Shown here: positions 7,803 to 15,030 of the stretch, piece after piece | Layout: the number at the start of each line of letters is the position of its first letter | How positions within the stretch are numbered: position 1 is the stretch's first letter | From: JAHHUH01 sp045123075 | Lineage (GTDB): Bacteria > Bacillota > Negativicutes > Acidaminococcales > Acidaminococcaceae | Direction of reading: 5' to 3' | DNA length: 22,458 nt | Assembly: GCA_045123075.1 (NCBI GenBank) | Contig: JBGVIJ010000053.1 | Coordinates: 1-22,458, forward strand | Position numbers and translations under genes: made by a program | The notes under the pieces: model-generated | The model's database searches: none | What the model saw: the letters and a program-made list of their open reading frames with translations, nothing else | Told to the model about the DNA's origin: nothing

Positions 7803-8711
7803 TTATAAAATGTAAAACGCTGATGAAAATGGCGCTACAACATTTTCATCGTGAACAAAAATAGAATCTCCCAAAAGTTCAATATTGCTATCACTAAAAA
7901 CAACGCCGCCAAGCTGACAATCTGTGCCAATGGTAACCTTGCCATAAGCCAATAACAAAACTTGGGGCAACTTTACTCCATCTTTAATAATAATGTTGCC
8001 TTTGCTGATAAAAATTACCTTATCAAAAAATTGGCAACCACTTTCGATGATAACGCTACCTTCCGTAGCTATAACTGCTGTTCCCTGCACCTTCAAATTT
8101 TTACTAAATGTTAAGGGGGTGCTGGCGTTAGATAAGTAGTAAAAGCGTTTATCTAAACCGTAAAGTTTCACGTCTTCCATACTTAAATCAGAAATGCTTC
8201 GTTTGACATCACTGCTATTTTTCAAGAACTCTATCTGAGGAATATTTACTTCTTCTGTGCTTGTGTATATGCTTTCCTCTGATAAGAATTCTGAACCAAG
8301 CAGTGATTTACGACAAATGAGCATAAACCTTGTGCCTTGCGCCTGCATTTCCTCATTAAGTTGAAATTTTACATGTCTTAAATGATGACTTTGTTTCTCT
8401 GCTTCCACTCTCGCACCAAGATAACAAAAGCAGCCATCGTCACTATAGGTAACCTTGTTCACTAAGGTAGCAGGCACATTCCCCGGTTGGATGGTCAATG
8501 TTACTGGAGTACATTCTCCTGACTCCAACTCTTGCTGTGCCAAACGAGTTATGACGGAACTGCAAAGCAAACGCAACTGTCGATCACGCAAGTTCTCCAT
8601 TTCCAGTTGTGTAGTACGAACCACGCAAACCATTACTAAATGAGCAACCGCCGCCAAGAACAAGCCTATCCCTAAAAGTACCACACTAATATTTCCACGA
8701 CTCCTACTCAT
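7803..8711 (-). CDS. Prepilin-like protein with C-terminal beta-helix-like repeats
   Basis: I do not recognise this 302-residue protein as a named family. The N-terminus, MSRSRGNISVVLLGIGLF, has a short basic leader, a Gly then Asn at the likely prepilin cleavage point (G6/N7) and one membrane helix, but lacks the Glu at +5 found in most pilins. In that it resembles PilX- or GspK-type minor pilins. Residues from about 205 to 290 show alternating V/I and G/D/N runs, such as GTAVIATEGSVIIESGC and GNIIIKDG, suggesting a right-handed beta-helix or bactofilin-like fold. It is the last gene of the pseudopilin operon and overlaps the previous gene by 8 nt, with GGAG 9 nt before the ATG. A surface or tip role for the assembled pseudopilus is inference only. 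Confidence 0.7.
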   Translation of the reverse strand: MSRSRGNISVVLLGIGLFLAAVAHLVMVCVVRTTQLEMENLRDRQLRLLCSSVITRLAQQELESGECTPVTLTIQPGNVPATLVNKVTYSDDGCFCYLGARVEAEKQSHHLRHVKFQLNEEMQAQGTRFMLICRKSLLGSEFLSEESIYTSTEEVNIPQIEFLKNSSDVKRSISDLSMEDVKLYGLDKRFYYLSNASTPLTFSKNLKVQGTAVIATEGSVIIESGCQFFDKVIFISKGNIIIKDGVKLPQVLLLAYGKVTIGTDCQLGGVVFSDSNIELLGDSIFVHDENVVAPFSSAFYIL

Positions 8712-9240
8712 AGGCGATTACTCCGTTGAAGCAATGGTACACTCGTTCAAAACTTCGCCTACGCCCCTGCTTTTCAAGAACAAAGTTCATTTTTAGAAAA
8801 CGCTCGTCAATTTTGGCAACTTGCCAGTCAACAACGTAAACATCAGGTACGAACAAAGGATTCTTTCCGCTTGTGCTAGTAGTCTTCGTGCTTTTGTAAA
8901 AGCTTTTACTTTCCCAGGTATAGGTGTAAGTTTTGCCTGCGTGTCCTGTTTGACAAACAAGCTTTGGCCGACCTCTATAGTCTTCGCTTAAAATTATATA
9001 ACTGCCTTCGTAGCACAAGTCCTTTTCTAAAACACTACCCATATAGCGAGCCGCATCATTGATTTGCATATCTAGAAACATTCTTTGCCAACCTTGCAGC
9101 AACCTGTAGAAATCTCCATACAAAAGTGCGACCACTAAAGCAAGAATGGCAACACTAATCTGCAGTTCTGCTAAAAGAAAGCCTGCTTCTTTACGGCATC
9201 CACCATAGGGAATAAATGACCTTGCCACTTTGCTCATCAA
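8704..9240 (-). CDS. Type IV pilin-like minor pseudopilin (ComGF/GspJ position)
   Basis: The 178-residue protein has a class III (prepilin) signal: KEAGFLLAE, with predicted cleavage after G20 and Glu at +5 (E25), followed by a hydrophobic helix. The remaining 130 residues are a soluble head with no motif I can name. The leader of about 20 residues is longer than its neighbours' leaders. The frame can begin with TTG at 9240 or ATG at 9237. AGGAGG at 9250-9255 is 9 nt from the TTG and 12 nt from the ATG, so the TTG is slightly favoured. Its start lies 50 nt inside the preceding gene, which implies translational coupling. It probably forms part of a competence or secretion pseudopilus. Confidence 0.82.
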   Translation of the reverse strand: MMSKVARSFIPYGGCRKEAGFLLAELQISVAILALVVALLYGDFYRLLQGWQRMFLDMQINDAARYMGSVLEKDLCYEGSYIILSEDYRGRPKLVCQTGHAGKTYTYTWESKSFYKSTKTTSTSGKNPLFVPDVYVVDWQVAKIDERFLKMNFVLEKQGRRRSFERVYHCFNGVIAYE

Positions 9241-9493
9241 TGACCTGCACCTCCTGTAAAAAATTCCCTTGCAAAGAATGTTCTAATTTTTGCACCTGCC
9301 ATCGCTCTGGAATGGGAATAGTTTCATCTGCCAAAAAGTTCTCCGCCAGACTTTGGGCCTCTACTACGTCTTGCATATAGCTCAAATTTTTTACGCAGCA
9401 ACCAAAACTTGTGCTAATAAAAAACAGCAGCGTTCCTACTACTAAAAACACTACTGCCAAATCTAAGAGTAAAAATCCTTTACTCGCTTTCAC
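9191..9493 (-). CDS. Short prepilin-like minor pseudopilin with Asp at +5
   Basis: This 100-residue protein starts at GTG 9493, with AAGGA 9 nt upstream. Its leader is VKASKG, followed by FLLLDLAVVFLVVG, so predicted cleavage is after G6. Position +5 of the mature protein is Asp rather than the usual Glu. The rest is a short helix and small head, about the length of ComGE-like proteins. It overlaps the gene before it by 14 nt and the gene after it by 50 nt. The assignment rests on the N-terminal signature and operon position; the head domain is not diagnostic. Confidence 0.78.
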   Translation of the reverse strand: MKASKGFLLLDLAVVFLVVGTLLFFISTSFGCCVKNLSYMQDVVEAQSLAENFLADETIPIPERWQVQKLEHSLQGNFLQEVQVIDEQSGKVIYSLWWMP

Positions 9494-9950
9494 TTACAAC
9501 AATCCTTCCTGTTACAGGTTGAACTGCCACCGTACAACTTACACCACTAAATTCGGAATGTTGCACTACCCAAGTCCCACTATAAGTAGGACTACCATTT
9601 ACACCAAACTGCACGTTAAACCTTTTAGGCCAAGTCAGTTCTACGTTCCAACCGTAATCAGCAAAACGCACCTGCTTTACTTTCTTGCCTTTCAAATAAT
9701 AATCATAGCCTCTACTTAACGACCGCAAATACCTTTGCTCACCTTCGCCAAAAAGCGCCTGTTGTTGGAGCTTGCGCATATCTGCCGCCAAAAGATTAGC
9801 CGCTGCACGCACTTGCCAGCGAGCATACTGTTTGGAATAAGCAACGCTTTGAGGCAAGAGTACTCCTGCTAAAACTCCTAGCAATGCTACCACCGCCAAG
9901 ACTTCTATTAAAAGGAAGCCTGCTTGTTTATTCAGATGCCTTGCTACCAC
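9480..9950 (-). CDS. Type IV pilin-like minor pseudopilin (ComGD/GspH-like)
   Basis: The 156-residue protein carries a clear prepilin signal, KQAGFLLIEVLAVVALLGVL, with cleavage expected after G11 and Glu at +5 (E16). The sequence of a helical stalk, a Trp/Tyr-rich middle and a C-terminal beta-rich part is what GspH and ComGD proteins show. The longest frame begins at GTG 9950, inside the preceding pseudopilin gene (23-nt overlap). No good ribosome binding site precedes it, so the exact start is uncertain and translation may depend on coupling. Confidence 0.84.
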   Translation of the reverse strand: MVARHLNKQAGFLLIEVLAVVALLGVLAGVLLPQSVAYSKQYARWQVRAAANLLAADMRKLQQQALFGEGEQRYLRSLSRGYDYYLKGKKVKQVRFADYGWNVELTWPKRFNVQFGVNGSPTYSGTWVVQHSEFSGVSCTVAVQPVTGRIVVSESE

Positions 9951-10290
9951 CAGAAGTCACTACTTCGCCTGCTGCATTCTTACCAGTTAAAGTATAGGTT
10001 GTATCACTTGCAGTATAAACAAGTGCTTCACCTTTAGCATCCTTAAACTCGCTAGTGCCGGAAATATATTCCGTTTGCAAGGTTTCTAAGTTAGTAGGCA
10101 CACTGCCATTTTCCATTTTATACAACTGAATGGCTTGGTCCACCATTGCCAAATCATTACGAAGTTTTGCGTTCTTAACCTTAGTATTAGCACCATCTAA
10201 AGAAGGCATAATCATCGTAACCAACACACCCAAAAGAGCGGCAACTGCTACAACTTCAATCAAAGTAAAACCTGCTTGTCTGCTTTTCAT
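9928..10290 (-). CDS. Major pseudopilin, ComGC/GspG-like
   Basis: This 120-residue prepilin has the canonical signal MKSRQAGFTLIEVVAVAALL. Cleavage by a prepilin peptidase would fall after G7, leaving Phe at +1 and Glu at +5 (E12). A stalk with paired D/N and Y residues (VDQAIQLYKMENGSVPTNLE) and a small C-terminal head rich in Thr/Gly follow, as in ComGC and GspG. It has the strongest ribosome binding site of the cluster (AAGGAGG, 7 nt from the ATG), which fits a major subunit. It begins 12 nt after the gspF-like gene. It should assemble at the cytoplasmic membrane into a short filament used in DNA uptake or secretion. Confidence 0.9.
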   Translation of the reverse strand: MKSRQAGFTLIEVVAVAALLGVLVTMIMPSLDGANTKVKNAKLRNDLAMVDQAIQLYKMENGSVPTNLETLQTEYISGTSEFKDAKGEALVYTASDTTYTLTGKNAAGEVVTSGGSKASE

Positions 10291-10302
10291 AAAAAATCCT
10301 CC

Positions 10303-11511
10303 TTATTTGTATTCTGGTAATGCTGAAAATAATTCAAACAAAGGGCCAACAACGGAACATACTACAGTCGCAGTTACAAGAGCCGCCACCAAAAGCAAAA
10401 TAGGCGCCAAAATCTCTCGCAATTTTTCCAGACGGTCTCGTAAATCCTGCTCTAAAATATTTGCAGCTTCATTTAAAAACTTGGGCAAATAGCCTGTTTC
10501 TGCACCAATAACAATCAGTTCCGCAGTTATAGGTGAGAACATTTCCGTAGCAGTTCCAAGGGCAGTGCTAATGGCTTCGCCACGACGCAGGGCAGCATTA
10601 AAAATTTTTAGCTGTCTTACCCGCTCCTTTTGGCGAATAGTTGCAGCAGCGAGTTCTACAGCTTCGATAATGTTGATGCCTTTGTCCAAGAGCATGCTCA
10701 AAATTTTGCAAAAGCGAATTTCTAAAGCCATAGCATATAAGTTACGCACTATCGGTAATCGCAGGCAAAACTCTACAATTATTTGACGTCTATAATAAAT
10801 GTAGAAAAACATTGCTACCAAACTCAAGCAGACTGCTACGCCGTTACCTATCAGAAAATTACTAATCTGCACTGCAAATTGCAATATTCCGTTAGGTGGA
10901 GCACCTAAGCTGCTATAAACACTAGCCAACATTGGTAACACGTAGAGCAAAAAGAATATTAACACGCCTACCGAAGCAAATAGTAGAAATAGCGGATACA
11001 AAGTTGCTTTATATAGGAATTGCTTTAATTCCTGTTGCTTCTTGTAAAAATCAGCAATCTCTAAAAACACATTGTTCATCTCACCGCTTCGTTCACCTGC
11101 TGCAACTAAGGTCACTGCCAAATTGGAAAATGTTTTACCGCATTTCTGCATAGCACTTGCTAAAGAAGAACCTTCTTGCAAATGAGTAACAAGCTTTACG
11201 GCAACCTTACCTATTGCAATGTCAGTCCTTTGTCTTAAAAGCTCCATTCCGTCTAGTAACGGAACGCCACTGTTTAAAACAGTAGCAAGCTGTTTGAAAA
11301 AGACAATCCTTTGCTTATCTGTCAAAGTACTTGGCGAACCCAAAAGCTTTTCTTGCCATAATGACCAAGTGCTTTCTTTTACTTGCAGTCTTACCACGAA
11401 GCCGTAGTTGTTGCGCACCAAACTACAGGCTTCCGCTTCTGACTTAGCTCGTAATTTTCCAGAAAGCAACTTGCCACTGCGAGTACGTGCTTGCCACGAA
11501 AACTCCTGCAC
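10303..11511 (-). CDS. Type II secretion/competence inner-membrane protein, GspF/ComGB/PilC family
   Basis: This is the polytopic platform protein that couples the assembly ATPase to pseudopilin extrusion. Two GspF domains occur in tandem: the first (about residues 60-180) contains RIVFFKQLATVLNSGVPL, and the second (about 265-385) contains EIRFCKILSMLLDKGINI. Three hydrophobic segments are evident: one after each domain and one between. The frame extends to GTG 11517, but GGGAGG at 11519-11524 would then be only 1 nt away. GTG at 11511 is 7 nt from it, so I chose 11511 (402 residues). It is the first gene of the cluster. The partner ATPase (ComGA/GspE), usually just upstream, is absent; a his operon terminator lies there instead. 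Confidence 0.93.
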   Translation of the reverse strand: MQEFSWQARTRSGKLLSGKLRAKSEAEACSLVRNNYGFVVRLQVKESTWSLWQEKLLGSPSTLTDKQRIVFFKQLATVLNSGVPLLDGMELLRQRTDIAIGKVAVKLVTHLQEGSSLASAMQKCGKTFSNLAVTLVAAGERSGEMNNVFLEIADFYKKQQELKQFLYKATLYPLFLLFASVGVLIFFLLYVLPMLASVYSSLGAPPNGILQFAVQISNFLIGNGVAVCLSLVAMFFYIYYRRQIIVEFCLRLPIVRNLYAMALEIRFCKILSMLLDKGINIIEAVELAAATIRQKERVRQLKIFNAALRRGEAISTALGTATEMFSPITAELIVIGAETGYLPKFLNEAANILEQDLRDRLEKLREILAPILLLVAALVTATVVCSVVGPLFELFSALPEYK

Positions 11512-11518
11512 CTTCACA

Positions 11519-11524
11519 CCTCCC
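11519..11524 (-). promoter_or_regulatory. Ribosome binding site that sets the gspF-like start
   Basis: GGGAGG on the minus strand is 7 nt before GTG 11511 but only 1 nt before GTG 11517, so the shorter start is preferred. Confidence 0.7.
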
Positions 11525-11627
11525 TTCGTCTATAAATACTATTCTGTATAAAATTCACTTCGCCTGTTTTTATTTTGCGATGTTGTGAAATCCACGTGAA
11601 TTCTTTTAAAATTTTTCTCATAGAACA

Positions 11628-11665
11628 AAAACAGCAATTGTTTCATGTGAAACAATTGCTGTTTT
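11628..11665 (-). terminator. Intrinsic terminator of the histidine operon
   Basis: Perfect 18-bp arms (11628-11645 and 11648-11665) flank a two-base centre, giving a long hairpin 18 nt after the hisIE stop. On the minus strand the stem runs into TTTTTG. The middle of the stem contains a parS-like 16-mer, listed separately. Confidence 0.9.
11639..11654. other. parS-like 16-mer in the his terminator stem
   Basis: TGTTTCATGTGAAACA differs at one central base from the ParB/Spo0J-binding consensus TGTTTCACGTGAAACA. It may be a real centromere site or a chance result of the terminator palindrome. A nearby CACGTG at 11593-11598 matches only the core of the consensus. Confidence 0.35.
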
Positions 11666-11683
11666 GCTTTTTACCTATGATTT

Positions 11684-12343
11684 TTAATATTTACTATTAT
11701 TCTCTTTTGCTCTACGACCGCCAAGTTCTGCAAGCAGTTCATTAGGAGTAATGTTGTGGTAAGCCAAGAGCACTAAGCAGTGATACCACAAGTCGGACAT
11801 TTCATAAAGCACTTCGTTTTTAGCATGGTTTTTAGAAGCAATGATGGTTTCTGCTGCTTCTTCGCCAACTTTTTTAAGAATCTTGTCTTGTCCGGAAGTG
11901 AACAAATACTTGGTGTAGGATTTTTCTCCACCATTTTCGCGTTTTTCTTGGATAACACGATACAGTTCGCTAAGTACACCGGGAATCCCGTCCATTTCAG
12001 GAACAGGCAAATTGTCACGTCTCCACAATAAGTTGTGGAAACAAGAATATTCGCCAGTGTGGCAAGCAACGCCAGTTTGTTCTACTTTTACAAGCAGGCT
12101 ATCACCGTCGCAATCGTAGTTAATATCGATAACTTTTTGCAAGTTACCGCTGGTTGCGCCCTTGTTCCACAATTCTTGGCGACTACGGCTCCAGAACCAG
12201 GTATAACCGGTTTCAATGGTGCGAGCCAAAGATTCGCCATTCATATAAGCAAGCATTACCACAGCATTGGTGCGCACGTCTTGAACAACAGCAGGCACCA
12301 ATCCTTTTTCATCAAATTTAATTTTAGAGAAATCAATTTGCAT
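11684..12343 (-). CDS. hisIE: Bifunctional phosphoribosyl-AMP cyclohydrolase / phosphoribosyl-ATP pyrophosphatase
   Basis: This enzyme carries out steps 2 and 3 of histidine synthesis: PR-ATP to PR-AMP (C-terminal half), then ring opening to ProFAR (N-terminal half). The cyclohydrolase domain (1 to about 110) has the metal-binding DCDGD (77-81) and Cys pair C94 and C101. The pyrophosphatase domain (about 122-210) has the MazG-like EEAAE (161-165) and EMSD (181-184). The 219 residues are normal for a HisIE fusion. It is the last gene of the operon; its ATG overlaps the hisF stop as TAATG, with GAGGTGAG upstream as ribosome binding site. Confidence 0.97.
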   Translation of the reverse strand: MQIDFSKIKFDEKGLVPAVVQDVRTNAVVMLAYMNGESLARTIETGYTWFWSRSRQELWNKGATSGNLQKVIDINYDCDGDSLLVKVEQTGVACHTGEYSCFHNLLWRRDNLPVPEMDGIPGVLSELYRVIQEKRENGGEKSYTKYLFTSGQDKILKKVGEEAAETIIASKNHAKNEVLYEMSDLWYHCLVLLAYHNITPNELLAELGGRRAKENNSKY

Positions 12344-13101
12344 TATATTCTCACCTCGATACCTCTATCACGCAGATATTCCTTCACTTGTTGAATAGTA
12401 AAGGTTTTATAGTGAAAGACGGAAGCTGCCAAAACTGCATCAGCACCGCCTTCTGCAAGCACTTCGTAAAAATCTTCAAGCTTTCCTGCCCCGCCACTGG
12501 CAATTACAGGAACATTTACCGCTTCACTCACGGCTTTTGTCAGCGGAATGTCATAACCATTTTTAGTGCCGTCTGCATCCATACTGGTTAGGAGAATTTC
12601 CCCTGCGCCGAGAGCTACGCCTTGCTTAGCCCATTCTACAGCGTCAATACCAGTCGGAGTACGACCGCCATGCACATAAACTTCCCATTTGTTTTCGCCA
12701 CAACGGCGAGCGTCAATGGCAAGCACGATGCATTGACTGCCAAAAAGCTTAGCACCTTCTGCAATCAGTTGGGGATTTTTCACTGCCGCAGAGTTTACGG
12801 AAGTTTTATCCGCACCTGCACGAAGCGCATTACGAATATCATCAACCGTACTAATACCACCGCCAACGGTCAAAGGCATAAATACTTCGCCCGCAGTTTT
12901 GTTGATAACATCAAGCATTGCCTTACGTTCTTCAACGGAAGCAGTTATATCTAAAAATACCAGTTCGTCTGCACCTTCAAGGTCGTAAGTCGCCGCCAGT
13001 TCTACAGGGTCACCTGCGTCACGCAAGCCAACAAAATTAGTACCTTTTACCACGCGTCCAGCTTTAACGTCCAAGCAGGGAATGATTCTTTTTGTATGCA
13101 T
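12343..13101 (-). CDS. hisF: Imidazole glycerol phosphate synthase, cyclase subunit
   Basis: HisF pairs with HisH. It uses ammonia from HisH to turn PRFAR into imidazole glycerol phosphate and AICAR. The (beta-alpha)8 barrel carries the catalytic Asp pair, D11 in PCLDVKAG and D130 in AIDARR, and phosphate-binding glycines in VGGGI and ASGGAG. The open frame reaches 13170, inside hisA, but ATG 13101 has GGAGG 6 nt upstream and gives 253 residues with the canonical MHTKRIIPCLDV start, so I use it. It begins 1 nt after the hisA stop. Confidence 0.97.
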   Translation of the reverse strand: MHTKRIIPCLDVKAGRVVKGTNFVGLRDAGDPVELAATYDLEGADELVFLDITASVEERKAMLDVINKTAGEVFMPLTVGGGISTVDDIRNALRAGADKTSVNSAAVKNPQLIAEGAKLFGSQCIVLAIDARRCGENKWEVYVHGGRTPTGIDAVEWAKQGVALGAGEILLTSMDADGTKNGYDIPLTKAVSEAVNVPVIASGGAGKLEDFYEVLAEGGADAVLAASVFHYKTFTIQQVKEYLRDRGIEVRI

Positions 13102-13102
13102 C

Positions 13103-13831
13103 TTAACCCTCCTTCGCCAAAGCAAGAGCTTCAACCAAATCAACTGCACCGGTATAAATTGCCTTGCCAATAATACAACCAGTTACACCGTCTTTTTGAT
13201 AAGGCAACAAATTCTTAATATCTTGGATGGAAGCAACGCCACCGCTAGCAATTACTTCAATCCCACCGGCACGAGCAATTTCCGCCGTAGCTTCAACATT
13301 TACGCCAGTAAGCATACCATCGCGGCTAATATCAGTATAAATAATTTTATCTACGCCATATTGCGCCATTTGTTTAGCAAGTTCAGTAGCAGCAACGCCA
13401 CTACCTTTGCCCCAACCTTCAATAGCAACTTCGCCATTTTTAGCATCAATACCAACAGCAATATGTCCCGGGAAATTTTTGCAAGCTTCGTCAACAAGTT
13501 GAGGATTCTTTACAGCAGCACTACCCAAGATTAAACGGGTAACGCCCAGCTCCAACAATTTTTCAATAGCTTGCATATTGCGAATACCACCGCCCAATTG
13601 AACAGGGATGTTCACCGCTTCTAAAATACGTTTGATGACAGGAATATTTTTACCTTCACCGGCAAGTGCACCATCAAGGTCAACCAAGTGCAAGTATTCT
13701 GCACCACACGCCGCCCATTTCAGCGCCATTTCTGCAGGGTCATCTGCAAAAACAGTTTCCGCATCAAAACGACCTTCAGTTAAACGTACGCAGCGACCGC
13801 CGCGGATATCTATTGCAGGATAAATAATCAA
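13103..13831 (-). CDS. hisA: ProFAR isomerase (HisA)
   Basis: This enzyme isomerises ProFAR to PRFAR, the fourth step in the pathway. The (beta-alpha)8 barrel has the catalytic Asp pair D8 (YPAIDIRGG) and D129 (VGIDAKNG), with phosphate motifs LGGGI and ASGGV. The open frame runs up to GTG 13840, but its ribosome binding site (AAGGAG) would touch that codon. TTG 13831 is 8 nt away and gives the canonical start MIIYPAIDI and 242 residues. I therefore call a TTG start, which may lower translation relative to its neighbours. It begins 12 nt after the hisH stop, whose TAA lies within the ribosome binding site. Confidence 0.95.
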   Translation of the reverse strand: MIIYPAIDIRGGRCVRLTEGRFDAETVFADDPAEMALKWAACGAEYLHLVDLDGALAGEGKNIPVIKRILEAVNIPVQLGGGIRNMQAIEKLLELGVTRLILGSAAVKNPQLVDEACKNFPGHIAVGIDAKNGEVAIEGWGKGSGVAATELAKQMAQYGVDKIIYTDISRDGMLTGVNVEATAEIARAGGIEVIASGGVASIQDIKNLLPYQKDGVTGCIIGKAIYTGAVDLVEALALAKEG

Positions 13832-13839
13832 AACGATCA

Positions 13840-13845
13840 CTCCTT
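13840..13845 (-). promoter_or_regulatory. Ribosome binding site that sets the hisA TTG start
   Basis: AAGGAG on the minus strand overlaps the hisH stop codon and lies 8 nt before TTG 13831. It overlaps the upstream GTG 13840 itself, ruling that out as the start. Confidence 0.7.
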
Positions 13846-14449
13846 ACAGTTCAACAAATTTTTTCAGCAAGCCCAAGCCTGCACGGCTGGATTTTTCCGG
13901 ATGGAATTGGAAGGCATGCACATTACTTTTACCTACGGAAGCAGTAACTTCCATACCATAATCGCAAACGGAAGTGATAATGCTTTTATCTTCCGGTTCA
14001 CAATGGAAACTGTGTACGAAGTAAACAAATTCGCCCTCTGCTTCACTAAGCAAGAGAGATTCATTTTTTACGTACAGTTTATTCCAGCCCATATGGGGAA
14101 TTTTATGACTGGTCTTCAAATATTTTACTTGTCCTTTAAAATAGCCCAAGCCTGGGACCCCGGGAGCTTCGTCGCTACCTTCAAAAAGAACTTGCATACC
14201 AAGACAAATTCCCAAAAAAGGTTTGCCGCTATTCAAAAGCTCCATGATTAAAGGTACAAGACCGGATTTGTGCAAATTTGCCATACAGTCACCAAAAGCG
14301 CCAACACCCGGCAAAATTACTTTTTCTGCCTTGGCGATTACTTCTTTATTTGCGGTGATGATTGGATTCCCGCCTACTGCAGCAATTGCTTTAGTGACGC
14401 TGTGCAAATTGCCCATACCGTAATCTATAATTACAACTTCTTTACTCAT
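13844..14449 (-). CDS. hisH: Imidazole glycerol phosphate synthase, glutaminase subunit
   Basis: HisH hydrolyses glutamine and passes ammonia to HisF. The class I amidotransferase triad is present in its 201 residues: C82 in GICLGMQ, and H183 and E185 in FHPEKS. The PGVGAFGD oxyanion-strand segment (47-54) is normal. The ATG overlaps the hisB stop as ATGA, so translation is probably coupled. The ribosome binding site is a weaker AAAGGA. HisA separates it from its partner hisF, the common hisH-A-F order. Confidence 0.97.
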   Translation of the reverse strand: MSKEVVIIDYGMGNLHSVTKAIAAVGGNPIITANKEVIAKAEKVILPGVGAFGDCMANLHKSGLVPLIMELLNSGKPFLGICLGMQVLFEGSDEAPGVPGLGYFKGQVKYLKTSHKIPHMGWNKLYVKNESLLLSEAEGEFVYFVHSFHCEPEDKSIITSVCDYGMEVTASVGKSNVHAFQFHPEKSSRAGLGLLKKFVEL

Positions 14450-15030
14450 AACAATCCTTTACTGCTCATTACGCCTTGCACTCTGTCGTCAAAAGCAACA
14501 GCTTCCGCCAACGCATGTGCAAAGCCTTTGAACATGGCTTCAATAATATGGTGAGTATTCTTGCCGTACAAGACTCTGATGTGCAGAGTAATACCTGCGG
14601 TCATTGCCACAGCACGGAAGAATTCTTCAGTCATTTCTGCTTCGTAAATGCCCAGTTGTACTTTAGGAATATCAGCATCAAAAACAAGATACGGTCTACC
14701 GGAGAAATCCATCACCACTTGCACTAAAGCTTCATCCATGGGCAGGAAGCAATTACCATAACGATGGATACCTGCTTTATCGCCAATGGCTTCTTTCAGC
14801 GCTTGACCAAGTACGATACCACAATCTTCTACAGTGTGGTGACTATCCACATCAAGATCGCCAACAGCTTTCAAAGTCAGATCGCTAAAGCTATGCTTAG
14901 CAAACAAAGTCAGCATATGGTCGAAGAAACCAATGCCTGTATTAACTTGGCAGATACCAGTACCATCAAGGTTCAGTTCTGCAAAAATTTCAGTTTCTAA
15001 AGTTTTACGTTCAATGCTGCCACATCTCAT
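14446..15030 (-). CDS. hisB: Imidazoleglycerol-phosphate dehydratase (monofunctional)
   Basis: This enzyme dehydrates imidazole glycerol phosphate to imidazole acetol phosphate. Two repeated halves carry the metal-binding motifs FFDHML (residues 35-40) and HHTVED (64-69), and HHIIEAMFKG in the C-terminal half. The frame extends to 15114 inside hisC, but ATG 15030 has GGAGG 8 nt upstream and gives 194 residues, the normal size for a single-domain HisB. The ATG overlaps the hisC stop (ATGA). There is no fused phosphatase domain, so histidinol-phosphate must be dephosphorylated by an enzyme coded elsewhere. Confidence 0.96.
   Translation of the reverse strand: MRCGSIERKTLETEIFAELNLDGTGICQVNTGIGFFDHMLTLFAKHSFSDLTLKAVGDLDVDSHHTVEDCGIVLGQALKEAIGDKAGIHRYGNCFLPMDEALVQVVMDFSGRPYLVFDADIPKVQLGIYEAEMTEEFFRAVAMTAGITLHIRVLYGKNTHHIIEAMFKGFAHALAEAVAFDDRVQGVMSSKGLL

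Noticed and set aside
11593..11598. CACGTG core as a second parS site
   Set aside because: Only the six-base core and a few flanking bases agree; the outer half-sites do not match.
13832..13840. Upstream GTG start for hisA
   Set aside because: The ribosome binding site would overlap the start codon; TTG 13831 has proper spacing and matches the canonical HisA N-terminus.
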